DNA of 64,000 bases from Streptomyces sp. RKAG293 (lineage in GTDB: Bacteria; Actinomycetota; Actinomycetes; Streptomycetales; Streptomycetaceae). Position numbers and translations under genes: made by a program. The stretch spans positions 6,175,501 through 6,239,500 of the forward strand of contig NZ_JAJOZB010000001.1 in NCBI RefSeq assembly GCF_023701745.1. Reading direction: 5' to 3'. Every line of letters begins with the position of its first letter. The first letter of the stretch is position 1. Below are positions 56,262-64,000 of the stretch, in pieces. The notes under the pieces are model-generated. The model was not told the DNA's origin and made no database searches. It saw nothing but the letters and a program-made list of their open reading frames with translations.

Positions 56262-57356
56262 ATGTCTGCTGCCTGTCCCGACATCCCGATCGTCGTCCTT
56301 CCCGAGAACAACACGGTGCGCGGCCGCACCCGCCCCGCCGCACCGGTCGGTACCGCCCTCACCACGGCGACCGACGCGCTGATGCGCCTGCACGGCGAAC
56401 TGCTCAACCCGGCGGGAGCCGGTGACGCGGTCCGCAAGGCGATGGACGCGGCGGTGGAGGAGACCGACCGGCTCGCCGTCGAGGCCATGGTCGTCCCGAT
56501 GGACGCCGCGGCGCTGAAGCCGATCGTTCCCAACCACGAGTACTTCGGGGTCCGTACGGCGCCGGTCGACGACGCCCGGCTCGTCTCGGAAGTGACGACG
56601 ATCATCGCGCGGACGCTGCGCGATCTGCGTGTCGCGCGGCTGGATCTGAACGATCAGGCCTACGAGGTCCACGCCATGGCCAAGATCCTGGAAGGCCTGG
56701 TGCCGCGCGACGGCGCCGCGGCGCCCTCGGGCGGGACCCCCGCCGGGGGTCAGAGCCCGTACGTTCCGGGCAACGACGAGCTGACGCGGTGGGTCATCAC
56801 CCACCACTTCTACTTCGTGCTCAACCTCGCGGCGGCCGACGCCGTCTCCCGGGCGATTACCGCGCTGGCGGACGGGGACCGCGACGCGGCCTTCGACGCC
56901 CTCCAGGAGTCCATCGCCTATGTCCGCGGGTTCACCGCGGCCATGATCCACTCCGGGGACATGTCGGCTCCGTGCTACGACGCGAAGGTCCGGCCGACCA
57001 TGCAGCCGCCGGCCGTGCCGGTGGCACTCACCGGCCGGACGCAGCCCGAGCACAAGGCGTTCCGGAAGGCGATGCGGAACCTCGTCAAGGTCTCCGCGCA
57101 GCCCTTCGCCGAACTGGCGGCGACCGACCCCGAACTGGCGCTCGCCCGCGACGCGCTGCTCGAGGCCGATCTGCAGGACATCGAGCGGCACATCAGCGTG
57201 ACGGCCGGCCTGGTCGGTGACGACCGCTCGATCGTCCAGGGCGAGGCGTCGGCCGAGAGCGCGGTCGGCGTGCTGCGCACGATGCGGCATTCCCGGGCGG
57301 AGCTGTACCGCGATCTGATGAGGTTCGGTGACCCGGTCACCCTCATCGGGGCCTGA
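56262..57356 (+). CDS. Unrecognised helical protein in the lar cluster
   Basis: A 364-residue soluble protein I cannot assign. It is mainly helical and Ala-rich, with notable segments NHEYFGVRTAPVDD, LTRWVITHHFYFVLNLAAAD, ESIAYVRGFTAAMIHSGDM and RTQPEHKAFRKAMRNLV. Several His and Glu residues in helices (HHFYF, EVHAMAKILE, IERHISV) could bind a metal or haem, but no known diiron, haem-oxygenase or P450 motif is clear. The ATG at 56262 has GAGGTG six bases upstream. Its position between the reductase gene and the exporter gene argues for a biosynthetic enzyme. A hairpin follows the stop codon. Confidence 0.75.
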   Translation: MSAACPDIPIVVLPENNTVRGRTRPAAPVGTALTTATDALMRLHGELLNPAGAGDAVRKAMDAAVEETDRLAVEAMVVPMDAAALKPIVPNHEYFGVRTAPVDDARLVSEVTTIIARTLRDLRVARLDLNDQAYEVHAMAKILEGLVPRDGAAAPSGGTPAGGQSPYVPGNDELTRWVITHHFYFVLNLAAADAVSRAITALADGDRDAAFDALQESIAYVRGFTAAMIHSGDMSAPCYDAKVRPTMQPPAVPVALTGRTQPEHKAFRKAMRNLVKVSAQPFAELAATDPELALARDALLEADLQDIERHISVTAGLVGDDRSIVQGEASAESAVGVLRTMRHSRAELYRDLMRFGDPVTLIGA

Positions 57357-57373
57357 ACGACACTGAGTTGACC

Positions 57374-57422
57374 GGGCGGTCCGGCCGGGGCCGTCCTCAC
57401 GACGGCCCCGGCAGGACCGCCC
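57374..57422 (+). terminator. Hairpin between the unknown gene and the exporter gene
   Basis: GGGCGGTCC, GCCGGGGCCGTC and their near-exact complements form a long stem around CTCAC, 18 bp after the stop codon and 28 bp before the exporter GTG. It may end or attenuate the biosynthetic operon before the exporter. Confidence 0.6.
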
Positions 57423-57449
57423 GACCCCCGTCCCCCGGAAGGGAACAGC

Positions 57450-58655
57450 GTGACGAAGACCGCACAAGTCCGTGCCGAGAAACCCCCGTTCACTCTTGTG
57501 GCGACTCTGGCCGGGCTGTCCGCGCTCGGCCCGCTGTCGATCGACATGTACCTCCCGGCGCTGCCCGAGCTCGGCAAGGACCTCGGCGGCGGCGCCTCAC
57601 TGATCCAGCTCACCCTCACCGCCTGTCTGGTCGGACTCGCGCTCGGCCAGGCGGTGGCCGGCCCGGCCAGCGACCTGCTGGGACGGCGCCGGCTGCTGCT
57701 CGGCGGCGTCATCGGCTACACCGTGGCGTCGCTGCTGTGCGTCATCGCGCCGAACGTCTGGTTCCTGATCGCGTTCCGGCTGCTCCAGGGCGCCTCCGGC
57801 GGCACCGCGATCGTGATCGCCCGCGCCGTGGTCCGGGACCGGAACGAAGGGGCCGCGGCGGCCCGCTTCTTCGCCAGTCTCGTCCAGGTCAGCGCGCTCG
57901 CGCCGATCGTGGCGCCGCTGGCCGGCGGGGCGCTGCTCCAGGTCATGCCCTGGCGCGGGCTGTTCGCGGTCATCACCGGGCTCGGCGCGGTGCTGGTCGT
58001 CGTCGTGTACCGCGGCATGCCCGAGACGCTGGCCCCCGAGGACCGGCGCGGCGACGGGCCGAAGGCCGTCCTCGTGACGTTCGGCAAGCTGGCCGCCGAC
58101 CGGGCCTTCGCGGGCTACATGCTCACCGGCGGGCTGGCCTTCGCCGCGATGTTCACGTACATCTCCGGATCGCCGTTCGTGATCCAGGAGGTCTACGACC
58201 TGCCGCAGCTGGCGTTCGCCGGCATCTTCGCGGCGAACGGCGCGGGCATCGTCATCGCCGGCCGCGTCGGCGCCCGGCTGCTGGACCGGCACGGCTCCCG
58301 CCGGCTGCTCGGCATCGGCCTGACCATCGCCGCCGTCGGCAGTCTCACGGTGGTGAGCTCCCTGGCCGCCGGGCTCTGGACGCTGCTGCCCGGCCTGTTC
58401 CTGGTGGTCGCGCCGATCGGGCTCATCCTGCCGAACTCGATGGCCCTCGCGCTGTCCGGCCGCCCGCCGCGGATGGCGGGCACCGCCTCCGCCCTCATGG
58501 GGCTGGCCCAGTTCGCCCTCGGCGGCCTCGCCGCCCCGATGGCCGGCCTCGGCGGCTCCGACACCTCGGTCCCGATGGCCCTGGTCATCGCCGGCCTGAG
58601 CGTGTCCGCGCTCGCCGCCTTCCGGCTGACCCCGCGCCCGCCGGTGACGGCCTGA
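57450..58655 (+). CDS. MFS exporter, Bcr/CflA type
   Basis: A 401-residue 12-helix drug:proton antiporter. The N-terminus ALGPLSIDMYLPALPELGKDLG is the DHA1 Bcr/CflA signature (conserved Asp in TM1), with motif A GPASDLLGRRRLLLGG after TM2 and FRLLQGASGGTAIVIARAVVRD in the TM4 region. The GTG start follows GGAAGGGAAC. As the last gene of the rightward operon it is the natural candidate to export the cluster's product and protect the cell. Confidence 0.92.
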   Translation: MTKTAQVRAEKPPFTLVATLAGLSALGPLSIDMYLPALPELGKDLGGGASLIQLTLTACLVGLALGQAVAGPASDLLGRRRLLLGGVIGYTVASLLCVIAPNVWFLIAFRLLQGASGGTAIVIARAVVRDRNEGAAAARFFASLVQVSALAPIVAPLAGGALLQVMPWRGLFAVITGLGAVLVVVVYRGMPETLAPEDRRGDGPKAVLVTFGKLAADRAFAGYMLTGGLAFAAMFTYISGSPFVIQEVYDLPQLAFAGIFAANGAGIVIAGRVGARLLDRHGSRRLLGIGLTIAAVGSLTVVSSLAAGLWTLLPGLFLVVAPIGLILPNSMALALSGRPPRMAGTASALMGLAQFALGGLAAPMAGLGGSDTSVPMALVIAGLSVSALAAFRLTPRPPVTA

Positions 58656-58687
58656 ACCCATGCCCCGGTGAGCCTCGCCCATCGCCC

Positions 58688-59122
58688 CTACAGATCGTCC
58701 GGCAACAAGCGGAACGCGTGGTGCGGAGTCAGGGGCCGCACCGCGCGGAGATCACGGCGGTCCAGGGTGAGTACGGCATCGCTGCGGTACTCGGCGGCCA
58801 GAGCCACGTTCACCGCGTCCGCAAGCTCCAGGTCCAGGTCGGCGTAACGCCGTTGGACGGCTTGCGCCGTGTCCAGGATGCCGGTGGTGATCTGCGGCAT
58901 CTGGAAGCGCGTACTGCGGACCTGCGTGAGGATGAACGCGATGATGGTGGCCCGCGCCGCGGAGCCGAACCGGGCCTTGGCCAGATGGTCGACCTCCGCG
59001 AGCACCAGCGGAGAGACGATCACCGTTCCGGCGTCGCGCAGCACGTTCTGGCAGGCGCCGGCTTCGGCTGCCTTCCGGTCGGAGGCCGCGATGATGCCGG
59101 ACGTGCCGGCGATGACGATCAC
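58688..59122 (-). CDS. PIN-domain toxin-like protein (VapC-like), altered active site
   Basis: A 144-residue PIN-fold protein. Active PIN RNases start with hhxDTSxLh; here it reads VIAGTSGIIAAS, so the first catalytic Asp is missing (Ala-Gly). The later acidic residues are kept: VLAEVDHL, ELADAVNVALAA and LTLDRRDLRAV. Activity may be lost or reduced. The GTG start overlaps the antitoxin stop by four bases, the usual vapBC arrangement. Its target would be RNA, commonly initiator tRNA. Confidence 0.82.
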   Translation of the reverse strand: MIVIAGTSGIIAASDRKAAEAGACQNVLRDAGTVIVSPLVLAEVDHLAKARFGSAARATIIAFILTQVRSTRFQMPQITTGILDTAQAVQRRYADLDLELADAVNVALAAEYRSDAVLTLDRRDLRAVRPLTPHHAFRLLPDDL

Positions 59123-59358
59123 CGGGGGGTGGCTCCCTCGATGACCGCCGAAGCGACCTCCTCGCCGGTGGCCGTCTCACCGTTCCCGTCGAACGTGGGC
59201 CACTCGAGGGGCTCGTCCCAGATCCGGTTCGCCATGGCAGCGAGGTGGATGCCCTCGCGAATGATCTCCGCTTCGGGAATGCCACGGCGCTGGGCGGCTT
59301 CCTTGATGAGGGTGAGGTCCTCGGGGTCGGCGTAGACGTTGGTCCTCTTCATCGACAT
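59119..59358 (-). CDS. Ribbon-helix-helix antitoxin (VapB-like)
   Basis: A 79-residue protein with an N-terminal ribbon-helix-helix (KRTNVYADPEDLTLIKEAA, then IPEAEIIREGIHLA) for DNA binding and an acidic C-terminal tail (EWPTFDGNGETATGEEV) for toxin binding. It pairs with the downstream PIN gene (ATGA-type overlap). ATG 59358 lies inside one of two ACATGTA repeats; ATG 59352 is a possible internal start. Autorepression is likely. Confidence 0.88.
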   Translation of the reverse strand: MSMKRTNVYADPEDLTLIKEAAQRRGIPEAEIIREGIHLAAMANRIWDEPLEWPTFDGNGETATGEEVASAVIEGATPR

Positions 59359-59379
59359 GTACCAACGCTAACACATGTA
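59355..59379. promoter_or_regulatory. Repeated ACATGTA operator of the first TA pair
   Basis: ACATGTA at 59355-59361 and 59373-59379, 18 bp apart; each holds the palindrome ACATGT. This layout is usual for RHH antitoxin autoregulation. One copy covers the start codon. Confidence 0.5.
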
Positions 59380-59407
59380 CTTTCCGTCCGGCACGGAGTG
59401 TGAGCGG

Positions 59408-59436
59408 CTCAGCACGCGATGACGTTGACCGCCAGG
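59408..59436. repeat. Left copy of a 29-bp direct repeat (sdaA 3' end)
   Basis: This segment equals 60488-60516 except for one base (28 of 29). The right copy is the last codons and stop of sdaA (LAVNVIEC); the left copy would read LAVNVIAC then stop. The copies lie exactly 1,080 bp apart and bracket the second TA pair, like the target duplication of an integrated element. Confidence 0.85.
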
Positions 59437-59439
59437 GGG

Positions 59440-59832
59440 TCAGATCTTGATCACTCGGATACCGGGGCCGCACAACATCAGGAGATCCTCGGGGTCCGAC
59501 GTCAGGACGGTCGCGGGGGCGGGCGAAGCGAGTGCGGTGGCGGCCACGATGGCGTCGAGTGCGTACTGGTGGCCGTGCAGCCCCGCCGAGGCGAGCAGTT
59601 TGCTCGCGTGGCGGGCGATGGCTTCCGTGGGCGGGACGATGTTCACGCGTGACACGGCGTGGTCGAAGCGGGCCTGGTTGGTCCTCGGGTCGCGGGCTTC
59701 GACGAGCGTGACGGAACTGGTGACGACGCGGATGTCCTCGGCCTCGGCCGCGGCCAGCCATTCGGTGAGTTCCGGGGTGCGTCGTACGAGCTTGGACAGA
59801 CCCTCGCAGTCCAGGACGAGGGTCCCGCTCAC
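59440..59832 (-). CDS. PIN-domain toxin (VapC-like), second pair
   Basis: A 130-residue PIN RNase with an apparently complete acidic set: LVLDCEGLSKLV (first Asp), VTLVEARD (Glu), YALDAIVAATAL (Asp) and LTSDPEDLLML (Asp). It should cleave RNA when free of its antitoxin. The ATG overlaps the upstream antitoxin stop by four bases. It lies inside the 1,080-bp unit bounded by the sdaA-end repeats, so the pair may stabilise or mark a mobile segment. Confidence 0.88.
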   Translation of the reverse strand: MSGTLVLDCEGLSKLVRRTPELTEWLAAAEAEDIRVVTSSVTLVEARDPRTNQARFDHAVSRVNIVPPTEAIARHASKLLASAGLHGHQYALDAIVAATALASPAPATVLTSDPEDLLMLCGPGIRVIKI

Positions 59833-60101
59833 GCGGCGTCCGCCGAGCCGGCCGGGTTGCCGCGCAGCAGCGCGCGCTTGGCCTCGACCGCGGCCTGGTC
59901 GACCGGGCCGTGCTCGGCTTCCGCGTCCTCGATGAGCTCGCGCAGCCGGTCCCGTTCCAGCTGGCGCTGGATGAGGGCCTCGACGTACGCGGACATGCCC
60001 CGGTTGCCGGTGCGCGCTTTGAGGGCCGCGATGGTGCCTTCATGGAGCGAGACGGAGACCGGGCGGACGGGTCCTTCTCCGGGAGCCGGCGAGGTGGTCA
60101 T
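59829..60101 (-). CDS. Ribbon-helix-helix antitoxin, second pair
   Basis: A 90-residue protein: RHH DNA-binding region (VRPVSVSLHEGTIAALKAR, then MSAYVEALIQRQLERDRL) and an acidic helical tail (LIEDAEAEHGPVDQAAVEAKRAL) for binding the PIN toxin. It is the first gene of the pair. The operator-like repeat TAACAA-N5-TTGTTA lies just upstream of the ATG. Confidence 0.87.
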   Translation of the reverse strand: MTTSPAPGEGPVRPVSVSLHEGTIAALKARTGNRGMSAYVEALIQRQLERDRLRELIEDAEAEHGPVDQAAVEAKRALLRGNPAGSADAA

Positions 60102-60111
60102 GACGCCACAT

Positions 60112-60128
60112 TAACAAAAGTCTTGTTA
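60112..60128. promoter_or_regulatory. Operator/promoter of the second TA pair
   Basis: TAACAA-AAGTC-TTGTTA is an inverted repeat about 11 bp upstream of the antitoxin ATG, in a short A/T-rich patch that should contain the -10 element. It is probably bound by the RHH antitoxin. Confidence 0.55.
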
Positions 60129-60487
60129 TTGGGGTCGGGTGATTTTGGGCGCCACCCTGCAGACCACGGCCCATCCTTCAAGGTCGCCAATGGCCTCCCC
60201 ACAGGCGCCGAGAGGCTGGCGATGGAGCCTGGGTGGCCGCTCTTCCGGCTGCCCTGAGCGGCTGTGATGGGCGTCCGGGACCGCCAGACCCTCGTTCCCG
60301 AGGGACTGGGGCTGTCGGAGGTGGAGCTCGAACAGCCTGGTCAGGTACCAATCCGCCAGGGATCTCCCAGGGACTTCTCAGGGACTTTCAGCTCTGTCAC
60401 AGGGGCTTTTCAGGGACGATCCGCCGTGCAGACGGGGAAGGCCGTGACAGAGCTGAAAGAACCGAAACCACTGATCAGATGTGGTTT
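60129..60487. other. Gene-free part of the repeat-bounded unit
   Basis: No gene is convincing. It contains a 16-bp exact inverted repeat (60385-60400 and 60444-60459) with a 43-bp loop, and several CAGGGA(C/T) direct repeats at 60356-60416, about 11-12 bp apart at first. These may be remains of an element end or a recombinase site. No integrase is present. Confidence 0.6.
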
Positions 60488-60488
60488 C

Positions 60489-61856
<1,368 letters not shown>

Positions 61857-61931
61857 GAGAAACTCCTTGGTTGCGCAGACGCCGTTGTCTGCCGGGTGGT
61901 GCGCGGGACAGGTGGTGCGGGAGACATGGTG

Positions 61932-61970
61932 CGGGGCACCGGCTCACCTTCCAGTGTGCGCGGTGCCCCG
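61932..61970 (-). terminator. Hairpin between glyA and sdaA
   Basis: CGGGGCACCG and CGGTGCCCCG are exact 10-bp arms with a 19-base loop, 24 bp downstream of the glyA stop. It is a probable terminator or attenuator before sdaA. Confidence 0.55.
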
Positions 61971-61993
61971 ACCTGACGCGTACGACGGTCCGA

Positions 61994-63262
61994 TTACAGT
62001 CCGGGGTACAGCGGGTGCTTCGCCGCCAGTGCGGAGACGCGGGCGGACAGGCTCTTGGCCAGGTCCTCGTCGAAGTCCGGCTTCAGGACCTCGGCGATGA
62101 TGTCGGCGACCTCGGTGAAGTCCTCGGTGCCGAAGCCGCGGGTGGCCAGCGCCGGGGTGCCGATCCGCAGGCCCGAGGTGACCATCGGGGGACGCGGGTC
62201 GTTCGGGATGGCGTTGCGGTTGACCGTGATGCCGACCTGGTGGAGCCGGTCCTCGGCCTGCTGCCCGTCGAGTTCGCTGCTGCGCAGGTCGACCAGGACC
62301 AGGTGGACGTCGGTGCCGCCGGACAGCACCGAGACGCCGACCTCGGTCAGGTCGGGCTGGACCAGCCGGTCGGCGAGGATCTTGGCGCCTTCGAGGGTGC
62401 GGACCTGGCGGTCCTTGAACTCGTCGGTGGCCGCGGCCTTGAAGGCCACCGCCTTGGCCGCGATCACGTGCTCCAGCGGGCCGCCCTGCTGGCCGGGGAA
62501 GACCGCGGAGTTGATCTTCTTGGCGTACTCGGCCTTGGAGAGGATCACGCCACCGCGCGGGCCGCCCAGGGTCTTGTGGGTCGTGGTGGTGACCACGTCC
62601 GCGTACGGCACGGGCGAGGGGTGCAGCCCGGCCGCGACGAGGCCCGCGAAGTGGGCCATGTCGACCATCAGCAGGGCGCCGACCTCGTCCGCGATCCGGC
62701 GGAACTCGGCGAAGTCGAGCTGGCGGGGGTAGGCCGACCAGCCCGCGATGATCAGCTGCGGACGGTGCTCCCTGGCGAGGCGCTCGACCTCCTCCATGTC
62801 CACGAGGCTGGTCTTCTCGTCGACGTGGTAGGCCGCGACCTTGTAGAGCTTGCCGGAGAAGTTGATCTTCATGCCGTGGGTGAGGTGCCCACCGTGCGCC
62901 AGATCCAGGCCGAGGATGGTGTCGCCCGGCTTGATCAGCGCGAACATCGCGGCGGCGTTGGCCTGCGCGCCGGAGTGCGGCTGCACGTTAGCGGCCTCGG
63001 CGCCGAACAGCGCCTTGACCCGCTCGATGGCGAGCGTCTCGATGACGTCGACGTGCTCGCAGCCGCCGTAGTAGCGGCGGCCGGGGTAGCCCTCGGCGTA
63101 CTTGTTGGTGAGGACCGAGCCCTGGGCCTCCAGGACGGCGACAGGCGCGAAGTTCTCCGACGCGATCATTTCGAGGGTGGACTGCTGACGGTGCAGCTCG
63201 GCGTCGACGGCGGCGGCGACGTCCGGGTCGAACTCATGAAGGGAGCTGTTCAGGAGCGACAT
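61994..63262 (-). CDS. glyA: Serine hydroxymethyltransferase
   Basis: A 422-residue PLP enzyme interconverting serine and glycine with tetrahydrofolate, feeding C1 units. Family motifs are LEMIASENFAP, NKYAEGYPGRRYYGGCEHVD, and the PLP-lysine region VVTTTTHKTLGGPRGG. The length is typical. ATG 63262 follows AGGAAG. It lies between gcvH and sdaA on the same strand, forming a glycine-cleavage/serine operon in which glycine breakdown, C1 transfer and serine deamination are linked. Confidence 0.97.
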   Translation of the reverse strand: MSLLNSSLHEFDPDVAAAVDAELHRQQSTLEMIASENFAPVAVLEAQGSVLTNKYAEGYPGRRYYGGCEHVDVIETLAIERVKALFGAEAANVQPHSGAQANAAAMFALIKPGDTILGLDLAHGGHLTHGMKINFSGKLYKVAAYHVDEKTSLVDMEEVERLAREHRPQLIIAGWSAYPRQLDFAEFRRIADEVGALLMVDMAHFAGLVAAGLHPSPVPYADVVTTTTHKTLGGPRGGVILSKAEYAKKINSAVFPGQQGGPLEHVIAAKAVAFKAAATDEFKDRQVRTLEGAKILADRLVQPDLTEVGVSVLSGGTDVHLVLVDLRSSELDGQQAEDRLHQVGITVNRNAIPNDPRPPMVTSGLRIGTPALATRGFGTEDFTEVADIIAEVLKPDFDEDLAKSLSARVSALAAKHPLYPGL

Positions 63263-63328
63263 GGGATCTTCCTGGTCGAGGTCGGTTTCGAGCTCCGGAC
63301 CTGAGGCCCGGATCGAGGTCCGGAGGGA

Positions 63329-63706
63329 TCAGCCGCCGGTGAAGGCGGAGTACTCCTCGGCGGAGAGCAGGTCCGAGGGCTCCTCCGTCGTCTTCACCTT
63401 GAACAGCCAGCCGCCCTCGAAGGGGGCCGAGTTGACGAGGGAGGGGTCGTCGACGACGTCCTGGTTGACGTCCGTGACCTCGCCGGTGACCGGGGAGTAC
63501 AGGTCGCTGACCGACTTGGTCGACTCCAGTTCGCCGCAGGTCTCGCCGGCGGTGACGACGGCTCCGACCTCCGGGAGCTGGACGAAGACGACGTCGCCGA
63601 GCGCGTCGGCGGCGTGTGAGGTGATGCCCACGGCGGACACTCCGGCCTCAGAGGCGGAGAGCCACTCGTGCTCCTTGCTGTAGCGCAGCTGCTGGGGGTT
63701 GCTCAT
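63329..63706 (-). CDS. gcvH: Glycine cleavage system H protein
   Basis: A 125-residue lipoyl carrier protein shuttling the aminomethyl group in the glycine cleavage complex. The start NPQQLRYSKEHEWLS and the lipoylation site region CGELESTKSVSDLYSPVTGEV (lipoyl-Lys in ESTKSVS) are intact. The ATG follows GGGAGAA. It is encoded 54 bp after gcvT. Confidence 0.97.
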   Translation of the reverse strand: MSNPQQLRYSKEHEWLSASEAGVSAVGITSHAADALGDVVFVQLPEVGAVVTAGETCGELESTKSVSDLYSPVTGEVTDVNQDVVDDPSLVNSAPFEGGWLFKVKTTEEPSDLLSAEEYSAFTGG

Positions 63707-63759
63707 AACGGAATTCTCCCGGATGTGAAGGGGTGCTCGCGCAGGGGTGGGCGGGTCGG

Positions 63760-64000
63760 TCAGCGCTGGCGCTTGTAGAAGGGCAGCGCAACCACCTTGT
63801 GCGGCTCTTGAGCGCCACGGATGTCGACGGCCACGCCCTCGGTGCCGGGCGCGGCGTGGGCCGCGTCGACGTAGGCGATGGCGATCGGCTGTCCGAGGGT
63901 CGGGGAGGGCGCACCGGAGGTGACCTCGCCGATCACGGTGCCGTCGGCGGCGGTGACCGGGTACCCGGCGCGCGGGACCCGGCGGCCCTCGGCGACCAGC
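63760..64000 (-). CDS. gcvT: Aminomethyltransferase (glycine cleavage T protein), 3' part
   Basis: The last 79 codons of gcvT, cut by the right edge of the window. The visible protein includes RVPRAGYPVTAADGTVIGEV, TSGAPSPTLGQPIAIAYVD and VDIRGAQEPHKVVALPFYKR, the C-terminal barrel domain of the T protein. It transfers the methylene group to tetrahydrofolate. Any glycine riboswitch would lie upstream, outside the window. Confidence 0.93.
   Translation of the reverse strand, partial: LVAEGRRVPRAGYPVTAADGTVIGEVTSGAPSPTLGQPIAIAYVDAAHAAPGTEGVAVDIRGAQEPHKVVALPFYKRQR

Noticed and set aside
44733..58655. A standard phenazine, menaquinone or 2,3-dihydroxybenzoate siderophore cluster
   Set aside because: The isochorismate synthase and EhpF-like genes suggested these, but PhzB/D/E/F/G, MenD and isochorismatase/DhbA/E genes are absent, and NRPS modules are lacking.

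Overview
The window is very GC-rich, with strong third-position GC bias, frequent GTG and TTG starts, rare TTA codons, a CabC-type EF-hand protein and a GlgE-TreS-Pep2-GlgB maltosyltransferase operon. Together these point to the core chromosome of a Streptomyces (or close relative). As I remember it, the backbone gene order matches the S. coelicolor region running from the glgE1 operon to the gcvT-gcvH-glyA-sdaA genes.

Layout. 1-6.3 kb: 3' end of a sensor/LuxR regulator, a small membrane protein, a secreted GH18 chitinase with a palindromic operator, and a CitA/DctB-type two-component system divergent from a DctA dicarboxylate transporter. 6.3-15.3 kb: an XRE regulator, then (all leftward) glgE, treS, pep2 and glgB, the pathway from trehalose/maltose through maltose-1-phosphate to branched alpha-glucan. 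The glgB N-terminus appears frameshifted. 15.5-22.9 kb: a small unrecognised biosynthetic cluster (NmrA-like reductase, AraC regulator, HpaB-type flavin hydroxylase, DHA2 exporter, PrnB-like haem enzyme, PhzS-like FAD monooxygenase). It lies exactly between glgE and the divergent glgP, which I believe are neighbours in other Streptomyces. 23-42.9 kb: glgP, a DEAD-box helicase, a cold-shock protein, a secreted M4 metalloprotease, a heterodimeric ABC exporter, an MFS exporter, glgX, two tandem lipoprotein L,D-transpeptidases, an enoyl-CoA hydratase, and an RsbW-like ATPase with a small divergent ORF. 43.2-44.7 kb: TetR/thioesterase pair and an EF-hand protein.

44.7-58.7 kb is the most unusual part. 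A leftward operon (DAHP synthase, EhpF/LuxE-like adenylating enzyme, isochorismate synthase, LarE, LarB, LarC, ATP-grasp ligase) is divergent from a rightward one (KynB-fold cyclase, DUF362 protein, acyl-CoA reductase/ALDH-like protein, unknown helical protein, Bcr/CflA exporter). It combines shikimate-branch precursor supply, carboxylate activation and reduction, and a complete nickel-pincer cofactor pathway (LarB/C/E) without LarA. At least three genes carry early TTA codons (bldA-type control). The DUF362 protein has a His-Lys-His spacing close to that of LarA's cofactor-binding residues, so it may be a new type of nickel-pincer enzyme. I do not recognise this as a described cluster.

58.7-64 kb: two VapBC-like toxin-antitoxin pairs. 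The second sits in a 1,080-bp unit bounded by a 29-bp direct repeat that copies the 3' end of sdaA. Then come sdaA, glyA, gcvH and the 3' part of gcvT (serine/glycine/C1 metabolism). No rRNA, tRNA, CRISPR array, transposase or integrase was seen.
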